Positions 32,892 through 41,431 of a DNA stretch of 55,696 bases are shown piece by piece; position 1 is the stretch's first letter, and every line of letters starts with the position of its first letter. The position numbers and the translations under genes were made by a program. Source of the stretch: Frigididesulfovibrio sp031551885 (lineage in GTDB: Bacteria; Desulfobacterota; Desulfovibrionia; Desulfovibrionales; Desulfovibrionaceae); assembly GCA_031551885.1 (NCBI GenBank), contig JAVBMX010000034.1, positions 1 to 55,696 of the forward strand. Direction: 5' to 3'. The notes beneath the pieces were generated by a model. It saw only the letters and a program-made list of their open reading frames with translations, was not told the origin of the DNA and ran no database searches.

Positions 32892-33445
32892 GCCGCGATC
32901 GCGGGGAAGGGGGGATGCGCCGTCGAGCGGTCTTGGGCGCGATTCCTGCCGTGCTGCTTTGTCTTGTCGTCTGGAGCGCTTCCGCGTTTGCCGAGCCGCT
33001 GGTGACGATCGCCGCGTTCCAATGGACCGACTCCGTAAACAGGTCGAGCAAGCAATACGCCAAAGAGCTCTCGTCGCCGGCCAAAACCAAGAAACTGTAT
33101 CTGTGGATGCAGCTGCGGGGGTCGCCCGAGCTCCTTGAAAAGTTGCGCCAATCCCCGGACGGCAGGCTGCCTATCCGCCACGAATGGTACTGGTACGGGC
33201 CGGACGCGCTCAACGCCGATATGGATGTGGTCATTCCCTTGCGCATCGGCAGAAAAGACGATCTGCGCAAGCTTGCGTATGAAGTGGACGCCAAAGGGTA
33301 TTTTCACTGGCGGATTTGGAGCGGCAAAACAAACCTGCGCAAGGGGTGGTGGCGCGTCGACGTGGTCGATGAGTTTGGGGAGCCCCTACTGTGTACCGAT
33401 GGTGAAGCAACAAAACCATGCACATTCCAATTCAGGGTGCAATGA
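32888..33445 (+). CDS. Secreted DUF2914-like protein
   Basis: 185 residues with signal peptide (RRRAVLGAIPAVLLCLVVWSASAFA) and a domain recalling DUF2914: LYLWMQLRGSPELLEKL, LPIRHEWYWYGPDALNADMDVVIPLRIG, and YFHWRIWSGKTNLRKGWWRVDVVDEFGEPL. These strand patterns suggest a periplasmic beta-sandwich. The family has no defined activity. ATG at 32888 overlaps the lipoprotein stop. Confidence 0.7.
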   Translation: MSRDRGEGGMRRRAVLGAIPAVLLCLVVWSASAFAEPLVTIAAFQWTDSVNRSSKQYAKELSSPAKTKKLYLWMQLRGSPELLEKLRQSPDGRLPIRHEWYWYGPDALNADMDVVIPLRIGRKDDLRKLAYEVDAKGYFHWRIWSGKTNLRKGWWRVDVVDEFGEPLLCTDGEATKPCTFQFRVQ

Positions 33446-34686
33446 TGTCGGAAAACTCTGTGCCGGAAGGCAAGCAAACGGTTGACGGGCAGGGCGTGGC
33501 GGCGGAACGGGCGGAAGGCGTTGAACCGGCGGTGACCGCCGAACAAACGGCGCCGGGGGAGCCCGTCGAGACCCCGGCCGCGCGGGGAAATCCCCATCTC
33601 GCCAAAGCCATTGAGGATGCGCAACTCATTTTGGCTTTTAGCGCCGAGAAAGGAAAAGAGCTGGATGAGAAGCTCACGCGGGATATTATCAACGCCGGGG
33701 CGAAACCGAAGCTCTCGGAACAAGAGGAAATCGCCTTTTGGCGGACGTTTCGTGAGCTGTCCGCGCAGGTTGCACCTATTTCCGCCGAAAGCATCGAGGC
33801 GATTACCCGTGAGGTAGAGAGCAATCTTAAATTTAAATTTTGGAATTTTTTGACTTTTCTGCAATGGTGGCGTTGGGGCAGCTCTACTTACGCTCGGCGC
33901 GTCGTACGCCGCCAGCAAGGAATCGCTCTGATTACGCTGATTGTTTTGATTGTCATCCAGTCCTTTGCGACATTCGGTTCTCTGATCGTTTCGGATATCG
34001 CCACGCGGAAGGAGCAGCTCAAGGATGTTCAGGCCAGGATGCTGGCTATGCAAATCCCTGAATCGAAAGCGCTTGATGAGGGCGAAGATGTCGACGACAG
34101 AGGCGGGCCGGGGGATGCTCGGGAAAAGGGTTCGCGGCAACGGCCTTCCGCCTATAAGCTCCTGAAGGTGGAGCAGGAGAACCTGTATACCTACCTCGAG
34201 GCCGATTATGAATTGCTTGCGCGGTGGAATTATTGGCCGGATCGTCTTTTTGGCGTTGAAGACATATATGCCGATGACTCCGACGACGACCCCGGCGCCG
34301 CGCTGCAAAACAATATGACCAGGCCGCAACGCACGACGGTATTTCTGGAGCTTCTCCAGAAGTATATTCTTCCGCTTATTTACGGCTTGCTCGGGGCCTG
34401 TGTGTTTATACTCCGGGATCTCTCGGCCAAGCTGAAGGCATATACGTTCACCAAAACGTCGAGAATCAACTTTCACATCCGCCAGTATCTCGGGATGCTC
34501 GGCGGTCTTGCCGTGGGGTGGTTCGTCACCCCCGAGCAGCCGAGCGGCGCGTTTATGGCCCTGTCGCCTCTGGCCCTGGCGTTTCTCGCCGGATACAGCA
34601 TCGAGCTGCTGTTCACGGCCATGGATACCTTGATCGGCGCATTCGCCGGGAAGAGACAGGCGGGCGCTCCGGCAGGCGGCGAGTAA
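33442..34686 (+). CDS. Hypothetical membrane protein, ~414 aa
   Basis: Not recognised. An N-terminal soluble, Ala/Glu-rich region (~130 residues) leads to a first helix (ALITLIVLIVIQSFATFGSLIV). A soluble loop of about 180 residues with an acidic stretch (DIYADDSDDDPGA) follows, then three more helices near the C-terminus (YILPLIYGLLGACVFIL, YLGMLGGLAVGWFV, LALAFLAGYSIELLFTAMDTLIGAF). ATG at 33442 overlaps the previous stop; 33445 is an alternative. The central section around 33810-33870 is noticeably richer in A/T than its neighbours. Confidence 0.72.
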   Translation: MMSENSVPEGKQTVDGQGVAAERAEGVEPAVTAEQTAPGEPVETPAARGNPHLAKAIEDAQLILAFSAEKGKELDEKLTRDIINAGAKPKLSEQEEIAFWRTFRELSAQVAPISAESIEAITREVESNLKFKFWNFLTFLQWWRWGSSTYARRVVRRQQGIALITLIVLIVIQSFATFGSLIVSDIATRKEQLKDVQARMLAMQIPESKALDEGEDVDDRGGPGDAREKGSRQRPSAYKLLKVEQENLYTYLEADYELLARWNYWPDRLFGVEDIYADDSDDDPGAALQNNMTRPQRTTVFLELLQKYILPLIYGLLGACVFILRDLSAKLKAYTFTKTSRINFHIRQYLGMLGGLAVGWFVTPEQPSGAFMALSPLALAFLAGYSIELLFTAMDTLIGAFAGKRQAGAPAGGE

Positions 34687-34742
34687 GCGCGGCCGCAAGG
34701 CATTGTTTTGTCCTCGAACCGTTTTGCCGGTTACACATGCGA

Positions 34743-34773
34743 ATCGGGACCGCCCCTGACGGACGGTCCCGAT
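34743..34773. terminator. Hairpin between convergent genes
   Basis: ATCGGGACCG (34743-34752) pairs with CGGTCCCGAT (34764-34773). It ends the phospholipase operon and could also serve the convergent gene. There is no strong T-run immediately after. Confidence 0.65.
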
Positions 34774-34799
34774 GTGTGATTTGTCTTCATGAACCCGTT

Positions 34800-35432
34800 T
34801 TATGCGGCCTCGGACTTGATCGCCTCCTGAAGATTCTGACGCAGTTCCATCAGTTCGGCGTTGATCGAGGCGATCTTCATTTGCAACATTTTGACGTTGC
34901 CGTTTTCCGCCGGAGCCTGCGCGGGCATGTGCGGGGTGGAGGCCTGCGATGCTTGCTCCGGGGCATTTCCCTGTTCCTCCTCTGGAGAGGTGGAGTCTTT
35001 TTCCGCACGTTGCGACGGGGCGGCGGGTTCTGTTCCGGCTTCGCGGGTCGCGTCATCGCTGTCGGCCATGGCCTGGTTCAGCTCTTCCTGAGCTTCGGAC
35101 AGCTTTTGTTCCGCCTCGCGTATCTGCTTCTGTATTTGTTCCACCGTGGATGTATCGGATGTGGAATCTCCGCCTTTGGCCACGCCCGTGCCGACGCTGT
35201 TGGTGCCTGGGGCGTTCCGTTCACCCGGCGTATGCTCTTCCGAGGCGGAGGCCTCCTCCTCGGCATTGTCGCCGCGTTTCAGTCGGGCCAGAGCCCGCGC
35301 CTCCGGGGAAATGGCGACCGTATCGTAGGTTCGCGCCGACAGGTTCGCGGCGGCGTCTTCTTTGCGCTCTTGCCGAAGGGCAAGCGAAGCGAGAGATTCC
35401 GGGGCGTCATAGGCGACGGCTGTGATTTCCAT
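34800..35432 (-). CDS. Acidic coiled-coil hypothetical protein, 210 aa
   Basis: Unrecognised. It begins MEITAVAYDAPESLASLALRQ and has the segment YDTVAISPEARALARLKRG. A Ser/Glu/Thr-rich low-complexity stretch comes next, followed by a clear coiled coil (STVEQIQKQIREAEQKLSEAQEELNQAMA), and a second helix near the end (VKMLQMKIASINAELMELRQNLQEAIKSEAA). The ISPEAR-type segment resembles linear motifs seen near the N-termini of some flagellar or secretion-associated proteins. That is only a hint. No signal peptide. Confidence 0.65.
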   Translation of the reverse strand: MEITAVAYDAPESLASLALRQERKEDAAANLSARTYDTVAISPEARALARLKRGDNAEEEASASEEHTPGERNAPGTNSVGTGVAKGGDSTSDTSTVEQIQKQIREAEQKLSEAQEELNQAMADSDDATREAGTEPAAPSQRAEKDSTSPEEEQGNAPEQASQASTPHMPAQAPAENGNVKMLQMKIASINAELMELRQNLQEAIKSEAA

Positions 35433-35545
35433 AGTCCGCTCCTTGATGTGGCAAACGGCTGCAAGGGCCGGCTTTGAAGCAGGCCGGAACTCCGCTTCAA
35501 CGTTACCTGTATCGGGTTTTCGGAAGTCTTATCGGGAGGGCGGCA

Positions 35546-35595
35546 AAAACCTTAAGGGTCGTTTCCGGTTTTCTGAAAACGACCCTTAAGGTTTT
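35546..35595. terminator. 19-bp hairpin terminator after membrane protein gene
   Basis: 35546-35564 (starting AAAACCTTAAGG) pairs perfectly with 35577-35595 (ending CCTTAAGGTTTT). A/T runs on both sides allow bidirectional use. It directly follows the minus-strand gene ending at 35613. Confidence 0.88.
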
Positions 35596-35612
35596 GGCGA
35601 GAGAGTGGCGGG

Positions 35613-36311
35613 TTAGGCCGCTTTGGCTTTCTTCTTTCCCGCCAAGGCGAGAATCAGGCCCAGGACGATGCCCAGAATCGCGGCGTACAGCACTTGAAAA
35701 TGCCCCGGCAGCAGAAAGGTGATCACGTGGGCGGGTACCCAGAAAAAGGGCAGGGTCTTTTTGAATACAAAACCCCAGAGGGCGTTCCAGTTGACGCGGC
35801 CGAGGATGCCCGCCACATCGATGGGCGAGAACAGCCCTTTCATGGTGCCCCCCGTGGCCTCGATGTGCAGGTCGGTGATTTTGTGCAGGGTCATGAACAC
35901 GGGCGCGAATATGAAGTTGATGGTCACGCTGATCGTGACGGCCAGGGGCAGCTTCGGCAGGAGCTCCGCGCCCCGGAGCACGGTGGGGTCGACCGGCAGG
36001 CCCATATCCCTGAGCAGAGTCGGAGCGCCGCCGGCGAAAATCGAAAAGGCCGCGCGGATGCCGATACCGAGCAGAGCCCACACGAGGGCTTTGGGTAAAA
36101 TGCCGAAGCCGGGCTTGTTCCAGCGGCCGGCGGCGACCCGCAGACCCAGACATTCCCCGAATGTGGCCAGCACGGCGAACTTGAGCGCGCTCATCAAAAA
36201 GGGATGAGCCGACGTCAGGGCGATGAAACCCTCCATGACGGGGTCCACCAGGGCGAACACGGCGATGATGCCGCAAACGACGGCGGCGGCGATGAAGTCG
36301 GTTTTTTGCAT
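35613..36311 (-). CDS. Predicted inner-membrane protein, 232 aa
   Basis: Several hydrophobic helices (DFIAAAVVCGIIAVFALVDPV, ALVWALLGIGIRAAFSIFAGG, LAVTISVTINFIFAPVFMTLH, VLYAAILGIVLGLILALAG) and a basic end KKKAKAA. The C-terminal part (NWNALWGFVFKKTLPFFWVPAHVITFLLPGHFQVLYAAILG) loosely recalls the Mpv17/PMP22 pattern, an uncertain resemblance. It appears monocistronic: a 432-base gap upstream and a terminator downstream. Function unknown. Confidence 0.72.
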   Translation of the reverse strand: MQKTDFIAAAVVCGIIAVFALVDPVMEGFIALTSAHPFLMSALKFAVLATFGECLGLRVAAGRWNKPGFGILPKALVWALLGIGIRAAFSIFAGGAPTLLRDMGLPVDPTVLRGAELLPKLPLAVTISVTINFIFAPVFMTLHKITDLHIEATGGTMKGLFSPIDVAGILGRVNWNALWGFVFKKTLPFFWVPAHVITFLLPGHFQVLYAAILGIVLGLILALAGKKKAKAA

Positions 36312-36743
36312 GTCGGGGCTCGCATATGGATAATAACATCAATGGAGGCGGACACTTTCGCGAAGAAAACGCCCCGGCGGCATGTCGCCCGCCCGCAATC
36401 ACCATCAAACCGGTTGGGGAAATCACCACAAAGCACTCCGAGATACCTAGCCGCCTTTATTCCGAAAGTCCAGCGCATGGCCGTTGAGGGGCGGCGGTTC
36501 GGCTTGATGCGCCGGGTCTGTTCCATTTCGAGAGCGGCGGGAAGAAATGGCGTCCGTGCAACGGAGCACATCAGGACGGCATATCGGGCTCTGCCGAGTC
36601 GGCCTGGTCCGGCGCCGTCCAAAATGCAAAGCGAATTGCCGCCGGATTTCGCTCCGGCTGGACGCGGCCGAACCATGCCGTTATACTGCGGCATCCACGG
36701 CGAAAATGTTGCCGCAACCTTAAACCGACGGCGGGCGCGGGGC
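36312..36743. other. 432-base intergenic region upstream of nudC
   Basis: No supported gene. An open frame continuous with nudC covers it, but its translation is Arg/Pro-rich without family resemblance. It must hold promoters for the divergent membrane-protein gene and nudC; TTATACT near 36679 is a -10-like box. No repeat or RNA was recognised. Confidence 0.5.
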
Positions 36744-37562
36744 ATGGCGAACGAAACCCTTTGGTTTATTTTTCACGGCGACAAGACCCTTCTTCTTTCC
36801 GGAAAAATCGGAGTGGAGGCTCTGGCGTACGGGGCTTCCGCACCGTTGCCGCCTTCCGGGGGCGGGCACTTCATTGGCGCTTATCAGGGGAAACCCTGCG
36901 TGGCCTATACGGTGGATCGGATGCCCGAAGGGGACGCCTGGACCCCCATCAGCCTGCGGGAATCGTACGGGGTTCTCGGCGAGGCGCTGTACGGCTTGGC
37001 GGGCAAGGGCGCGGAACTGATCCACTGGAACGCGTCTTCTCGGTGGTGTCCGGCCTGTGGAGTGCCGACCGTGCCGCATACGGAAACCTCCAAACGCTGC
37101 CCGCAGTGCGGCAAGGAGATGTTCCCGCAGATCACCACGGCCGTGCTGGTGCTTGTGCGTAAAGACGACGCCACGCTACTGGTGCGCGCGCGCAACTTCA
37201 AAGGACCGTTTTACGGTCTTGTGGCGGGGTTTCTCGAGGTCGGTGAGACGCTTGAGGAATGCGCCGCGCGTGAAGTGCGTGAAGAGACCGGCTTGAGCAT
37301 CGACAACATCGCCTACTTCGGTTCGCAACCGTGGCCGTATCCGAGCGGCCTGATGGTCGGCTTTGTGGCCGACTGGCGGCGGGGTGATCTGCAAATGGAC
37401 GCGCGCGAGCTGCTTGAGGCGGGTTTTTACACCCGTGACATTTTGCCGGAGTTGCCTCCCAAGCTCAGCCTGACCAGACGGATGATCGACTGGTGGAGCG
37501 GCGCGGATCCCGCAGTGTTGCCGGGCCTGCTTGGCCCGACGGGCAAGCTTTTCACCGGATAG
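36744..37562 (+). CDS. nudC: NAD(+)/NADH pyrophosphatase, NudC type
   Basis: 272 residues. The zinc ribbon (CPACG...CPQCG) is at about 110-135. The full Nudix box GFLEVGETLEECAAREVREETGL follows, and SQPWPYPSGLMVGF, the NudC-type SQPWPFPxS motif, comes after the box. NudC hydrolyses NAD(H) and removes NAD caps from RNA. The SQPWPYP motif with an intact Nudix box separates it from other Nudix enzymes. The ATG at 36744 was chosen because upstream codons show no homology. Confidence 0.92.
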   Translation: MANETLWFIFHGDKTLLLSGKIGVEALAYGASAPLPPSGGGHFIGAYQGKPCVAYTVDRMPEGDAWTPISLRESYGVLGEALYGLAGKGAELIHWNASSRWCPACGVPTVPHTETSKRCPQCGKEMFPQITTAVLVLVRKDDATLLVRARNFKGPFYGLVAGFLEVGETLEECAAREVREETGLSIDNIAYFGSQPWPYPSGLMVGFVADWRRGDLQMDARELLEAGFYTRDILPELPPKLSLTRRMIDWWSGADPAVLPGLLGPTGKLFTG

Positions 37563-37618
37563 TTTTTTCTTTTTCCTCCCACAAAAGACGTTGCACTCAT
37601 GCCTTACGCGTGAGTCGC

Positions 37619-37666
37619 TTGACTCGTGTTACTTATTTTGTAAAAGTAGCACGAGTCAAATATATT
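37619..37666 (+). promoter_or_regulatory. NikR-type operator overlapping a sigma-70 promoter
   Basis: GTGTTAC (37626-37632), 13 bases, GTAGCAC (37646-37652). As I recall it, the Desulfovibrio NikR operator is GTGTTAC-N13/14-GTAACAC, so this site has one mismatch. It sits inside a larger dyad, TTGACTCGTGTTACTT (37619-37634) against AAGTAGCACGAGTCAA (37644-37659). It overlaps the -35 of a promoter: TTGTAA (37638-37643), 17 bases, TATATT (37661-37666). Nickel-dependent repression of the downstream genes is the expected outcome. Confidence 0.75.
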
Positions 37667-37685
37667 GTCTTACAAGGAGGAACAC

Positions 37686-38459
37686 ATGCACAGGCTGAGT
37701 CTTGGTTTTCTGGGGTTGGCTGTCGGGCTGGTGATGTCCACGGCGGTTTCGGCACACGAATTTATTCTGAAACCCGTCCCGGCCGCCGACGGCAAGGTCG
37801 TTGTGGAAGCCGTGGCCTCGCATGCCTTTATGGCGAGCGATGAGGCCGAAGCCGTAAAAGATGTCAACGTCTTCCTGGCGCAGGGGGGCGTGAAGTCGCC
37901 GGTCGCTCTGCGTGAAGATGCGGCGAAAAAGTGCCTGGTGGGCGAGGCCGCCCCGACCAAAGCCCCCGCATTGCTCCTCGGGCACCGCAAACCGCAGATC
38001 TGGAGCGACACCACCAAGGATGTGCAGTCCGGCAACCGGAAGGAACTGGAAGCCAAGGGCTTTACCGTGGTGAGCGTTGGCCGGTATGAAAAGTTCGCCA
38101 AGACGCTGTTGCACGCGACTCCCGGCGATAAAGACGTTTTTGGCGCCATCGTGGGCGATCCGCTGGAAATCGTGCTGGTGACCAATCCAGCGGACGTCGC
38201 GGCGGGCGGCACAATAACGTGCCGCGTGCTGCGCGACGGCAAGCCCTTGGCCACGGAAGTGAAGGCCGGGTACGATGGGTTCTCCGCCAAAGAAGACGAA
38301 TACGCCGTGCAGACGACTTCCGACTCCGCCGGCTTGGCGCGATTTGTTGTTCCCAAAGCCGGATTGTGGTTCATCCGGGTGGCGGTTACGGAAAAACTCT
38401 CCAACGCGGACGCCGACAAGGTGAATCTACGCGCCACCTACGCCTTTGAAGTGAAATAG
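37686..38459 (+). CDS. nikK: Periplasmic DUF4198 protein, NikK-like
   Basis: 257 residues with signal peptide (MHRLSLGFLGLAVGLVMSTAVSAHEF) and mature N-terminus beginning HEFILKP, a histidine that in this family is suited to metal binding. The C-terminal half is a DUF4198/Ig-like fold (GDPLEIVLVTNPADVAAGGTITCRVLRDGKPL). NikK proteins are accessory periplasmic components of Cbi/NikMQO-type nickel importers. AAGGAGG ribosome binding site. The NikR-type operator upstream supports the nickel assignment; the importer core is not in the window. Confidence 0.75.
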   Translation: MHRLSLGFLGLAVGLVMSTAVSAHEFILKPVPAADGKVVVEAVASHAFMASDEAEAVKDVNVFLAQGGVKSPVALREDAAKKCLVGEAAPTKAPALLLGHRKPQIWSDTTKDVQSGNRKELEAKGFTVVSVGRYEKFAKTLLHATPGDKDVFGAIVGDPLEIVLVTNPADVAAGGTITCRVLRDGKPLATEVKAGYDGFSAKEDEYAVQTTSDSAGLARFVVPKAGLWFIRVAVTEKLSNADADKVNLRATYAFEVK

Positions 38460-38541
38460 CCCGATTCGGACAATGGTCCGGGGCGGCGCTCGATTCGTCC
38501 CGGACCGCATGAAGCGACTCCGAACAATTTTTCAAGGATAC

Positions 38542-39063
38542 ATGACGATGTCGTTTTTTCGCTCAGTGCAATCGGCGGTTCTGCCGGCTTTGGTGTGCCT
38601 GTTTCTTTTGACGGGAGAAGCCGGGGCGCATGCCCTTACCGGGCGTGTCGTGTCGGCATTTTTACCGGCCGGTGGGAATACGGCCGCGCTTGTTGCCGTA
38701 AGCTTCACCTATTCGGATGGAACTCCGGCCGCCTACGTGCAGGCGGAAATTTTTGCGCCGGGAGACGAAAAAGCCGAATACCAGAATGGCCGCACGGACC
38801 AAAACGGCGTGATCGCCTTTGCGCCGAACCGCAACGGCACGTGGCGGGTGACGGCCTTCGATACCTCGGGGCATAAAGCGGACTTTTCCGTGCCTGTGGC
38901 GCTCGGCGCGGGTGAGGAGAACGCGGAGCCGGCCGTTCCCGCCGCCGCTCCCGTTTCCGCGCTTGATACGCCGCTTCGGGCCGTTTTGGGCGTCAGTCTT
39001 TTGTGCAATCTCTGGCTGCTCTTGGGGTTGTGGAAACGCCGCTCGCCCAAGCGGCAGGTTTGA
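38542..39063 (+). CDS. nikL: NikL-like nickel transport accessory membrane protein
   Basis: About 173 residues: signal peptide (FFRSVQSAVLPALVCLFLLTGEAGA) with mature start HALTGRVV. A periplasmic Ig-like domain with the FTYSDGTPAAYVQAEIFAPGDEKAEYQNGRTDQNGVIAFAPNRNGTWRVTAFD pattern follows, and a C-terminal membrane helix (LRAVLGVSLLCNLWLLLGLW). The architecture matches NikL partners of nickel ECF-like transporters. ATG at 38542 follows AAGGAT. It is linked to NikK by an 82-base gap. Confidence 0.7.
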   Translation: MTMSFFRSVQSAVLPALVCLFLLTGEAGAHALTGRVVSAFLPAGGNTAALVAVSFTYSDGTPAAYVQAEIFAPGDEKAEYQNGRTDQNGVIAFAPNRNGTWRVTAFDTSGHKADFSVPVALGAGEENAEPAVPAAAPVSALDTPLRAVLGVSLLCNLWLLLGLWKRRSPKRQV

Positions 39064-39110
39064 GCGCCGGCAGCGCGAGCAATGCGACGCTGAAAGCGGG
39101 TGAAAATGCT

Positions 39111-39159
39111 TCAAGGAAAAGGCGTTTGTTTTGAAACGGCCGCCTTTTCCTTGATTTTT
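39111..39159 (+). terminator. Rho-independent terminator after nikL
   Basis: TCAAGGAAAAGGCG (39111-39124) pairs with CGCCTTTTCCTTGA (39141-39154), followed by TTTTTC. Confidence 0.9.
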
Positions 39160-39227
39160 CGCCGCTTCGTGCGTTCACGGAGTGGTCGGATGGCATGCTT
39201 TCTTACCCGGCGGCATCGGGTGTTCCA

Positions 39228-39479
39228 TCAAGCTTCCGAACGGCATTCGGTGGGGGAGGCTCCCGGCCGGAATCGAGCTTCCGGCGTGAGCGGCCGGGGA
39301 ACAACATGCTGCTTGGCGGCCTGTCCCCAGGGAGGCGAAGCCGAGGCATCCCGACTGGGCAGGAGCAGATGGTAGACGAAAAAATATCCGCCGACTCCAA
39401 AAACCAGGTAAAAGGCCAACCAAAAGGCTTTTTGGATTCGGTTCAGGCGTTCAGGGTAGAGGTTCCACACCCGGATCAT
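39228..39479 (-). CDS. Small single-pass membrane protein, 83 aa
   Basis: MIRVWNLYPERLNRIQKAFWLAFYLVFGVGGYFFVYHLLLPSRD: an amphipathic N-terminus, one membrane helix (about 19-40), then a Pro/Ala-rich tail. It is 152 bases downstream of pgm on the same strand. It looks like a genuine small membrane protein rather than shadow, since no gene lies opposite. A GAGG precedes the start. Function unknown. Confidence 0.5.
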   Translation of the reverse strand: MIRVWNLYPERLNRIQKAFWLAFYLVFGVGGYFFVYHLLLPSRDASASPPWGQAAKQHVVPRPLTPEARFRPGASPTECRSEA

Positions 39480-39630
39480 GGCGTCCTCGTGCGTCTCAAA
39501 GTGTTTTGCGCTTGAGATTGTCGCTTTGACGGCAGGTAAAGCCCGCCTGTCTCAATCTTGCAGACGTTGCCGTGCTTCGCTTCACACCGCCGGAACATTT
39601 CAGCGCAAAGTAATTACAATTCCCCTTGCT

Positions 39631-41229
39631 CTACCCTCCAAACGCCCGCGAAACCAGCTGCTGCGCCTCTTCCAGGAGCAAGTCCAGGTGCTCCTTGTCC
39701 ACAAAACTTTCCGCATAGATTTTGTAAAGGCTTTCCGTGCCCGACGGCCGGGCGGCAAACCAGCCGGACTCGGTCTCCACTTTGATGCCGCCGATACTCT
39801 CGTTGTTGCCCGGCGCGTTGGTCCGCACCGCGAGGATGGGGTCTCCGGCCAGTTCCTTCTGCGTGACCGATTCCGGGGTAAGGCCCTTGAAGGCGGCCTT
39901 TTGTTCCGGCGTGGCCGGGGCGTCTCTGCGGGTGTAGTACGGTCTGCCGAGCGCTTCGGTAAGTCCGTCATACAGTTGGGCGGGATTTTTGCCGGTGTGC
40001 GCGGTCATCTCGGCGGCGAGCAGGCAGAGCAACAGCCCGTCTTTGTCGGTGCTCCAGGCCGAGCCGTCGAAGCGCAAGAACGAAGCCCCGGCGCTTTCTT
40101 CACCGCCGAAAAGCAGCCGGCCGGAACGCAGCCCGTCCACGAACCATTTGAAGCCCACGGGCGTTTCGTGCAGGGCGCGTTTATGGGCGGCGCAAATCCG
40201 ATCCAGAAGCGCCGTGGTCACCAGGGTTTTGCCCACGGCCGCATCGCTCGGCCAGGTGGGGCGCCGGCGCAGCAGATAGTCCACGGCGGCGCAGAGGTAG
40301 TGGTTGGGATTCATCAGTCCGCCCGGTGTGACGATGCCGTGGCGATCCGAATCCGGATCCGTGGCAAAGGCCAGATCAAAGCGTCCGGCCATGCCGATAA
40401 GCCCGGCCATTGCCTGAGGAGATGAGCAGTCCATACGGATTTTGCCGTCATGATCCGGGGGCATGAAGGAAAACAGCGGGTCCAGTTCGGGGTTGACCAC
40501 CGTCAGTTTGATCTTCCAGCGCTCGGCGATGGGTTCCCAAAAGGGCAACGACGAGCCGCCCAGAGGATCGACGCCGATGTTCAGGCCGGAAGCGGCGATG
40601 GTTTTCATATCCAAAACGGTATCCAGCGCTTCCACGTACGGAGAAATGAAATCGATGCGCCGGATGCACGGGGCCTTGAGAGCCTCGGCCAAGGCCAGAC
40701 GTTTGACCCCGCCGGTGCGCAGCAGTTCGTTGGCCCGTTTTTCCACGGCTTTGGTTACGGCTTCACCGGCCGGGCCGCCGTGCGGTTCGTTGTACTTGAA
40801 GCCGCCGTCCTGGGGGGGGTTGTGCGAGGGGGTGACGACAATGCCGTCGGCCCGAGCGGCCGCGCGGTCCGTGTTGTGGGCCAGGATGGCGCGGGATACG
40901 GCCGGCGTGGGGGTCGGCCTGGCGTCGCCCTGGATGCGGGTTTCGACGCCGTAGGCGGCCAGCACCTCCAGGGCCGTGTCCAGCGCGGGGCCGGACAGGG
41001 CGTGGGTGTCTTTGCCGATATACAGGGGGCCGGTGATTCCGGTGGCTGTGCGGTGCTCGATCACGGCCTGGGTGATCGCCGCGATGTGGGATTCGGTGAA
41101 GCTTCCGGCCAGGGAGGAGCCCCGGTGCCCGGACGTGCCGAAGCTTACCCGCTGGGCCGGATTTTCCGGGTCGGGTTTTTGGTCGTAGTAGGCGTCAAGA
41201 ATGGACCGCAAAGTGGGGACGGCCGGCAT
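39631..41229 (-). CDS. pgm: Phosphoglucomutase (alpha-D-glucose phosphate-specific)
   Basis: 532 residues interconverting glucose-1-phosphate and glucose-6-phosphate. The phosphoserine loop TPSHNPP (Ser135), metal-binding DPDSDRHG, sugar-binding GEESAGAS and phosphate-binding RPSGTE are all intact. The length matches the Pgm family near 546 residues. The ATG at 41229 (MPAVPTLRSILDAYYDQKPD) has GGGAGG seven bases upstream. An earlier in-frame ATG at 41250 contains that same ribosome binding site in its coding part and is less likely. Confidence 0.95.
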   Translation of the reverse strand: MPAVPTLRSILDAYYDQKPDPENPAQRVSFGTSGHRGSSLAGSFTESHIAAITQAVIEHRTATGITGPLYIGKDTHALSGPALDTALEVLAAYGVETRIQGDARPTPTPAVSRAILAHNTDRAAARADGIVVTPSHNPPQDGGFKYNEPHGGPAGEAVTKAVEKRANELLRTGGVKRLALAEALKAPCIRRIDFISPYVEALDTVLDMKTIAASGLNIGVDPLGGSSLPFWEPIAERWKIKLTVVNPELDPLFSFMPPDHDGKIRMDCSSPQAMAGLIGMAGRFDLAFATDPDSDRHGIVTPGGLMNPNHYLCAAVDYLLRRRPTWPSDAAVGKTLVTTALLDRICAAHKRALHETPVGFKWFVDGLRSGRLLFGGEESAGASFLRFDGSAWSTDKDGLLLCLLAAEMTAHTGKNPAQLYDGLTEALGRPYYTRRDAPATPEQKAAFKGLTPESVTQKELAGDPILAVRTNAPGNNESIGGIKVETESGWFAARPSGTESLYKIYAESFVDKEHLDLLLEEAQQLVSRAFGG

Positions 41230-41431
41230 GAGAAACCTCCCGTTGGGCATGGCCTCGTCGAGGCCGTCCTTCCGGAGTGAAGGACGGTTCGACGCGGGCG
41301 ATCGGAACATGAACGTGTCGTAAACTTTTTTTATTCCACCCCGAGAGAGAAAGCTTTTATAAAGCACGTCTCGCTCGATCCGGTAAAAACCTTGCGCAGC
41401 AGGGAAAACCGCCTTGTTTCCCGGAACGAAC

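Noticed and set aside
36204..36743. N-terminal extension of nudC
   Set aside because: Arg/Pro-rich translation with no similarity to NudC. The ATG at 36744 gives the normal protein length.
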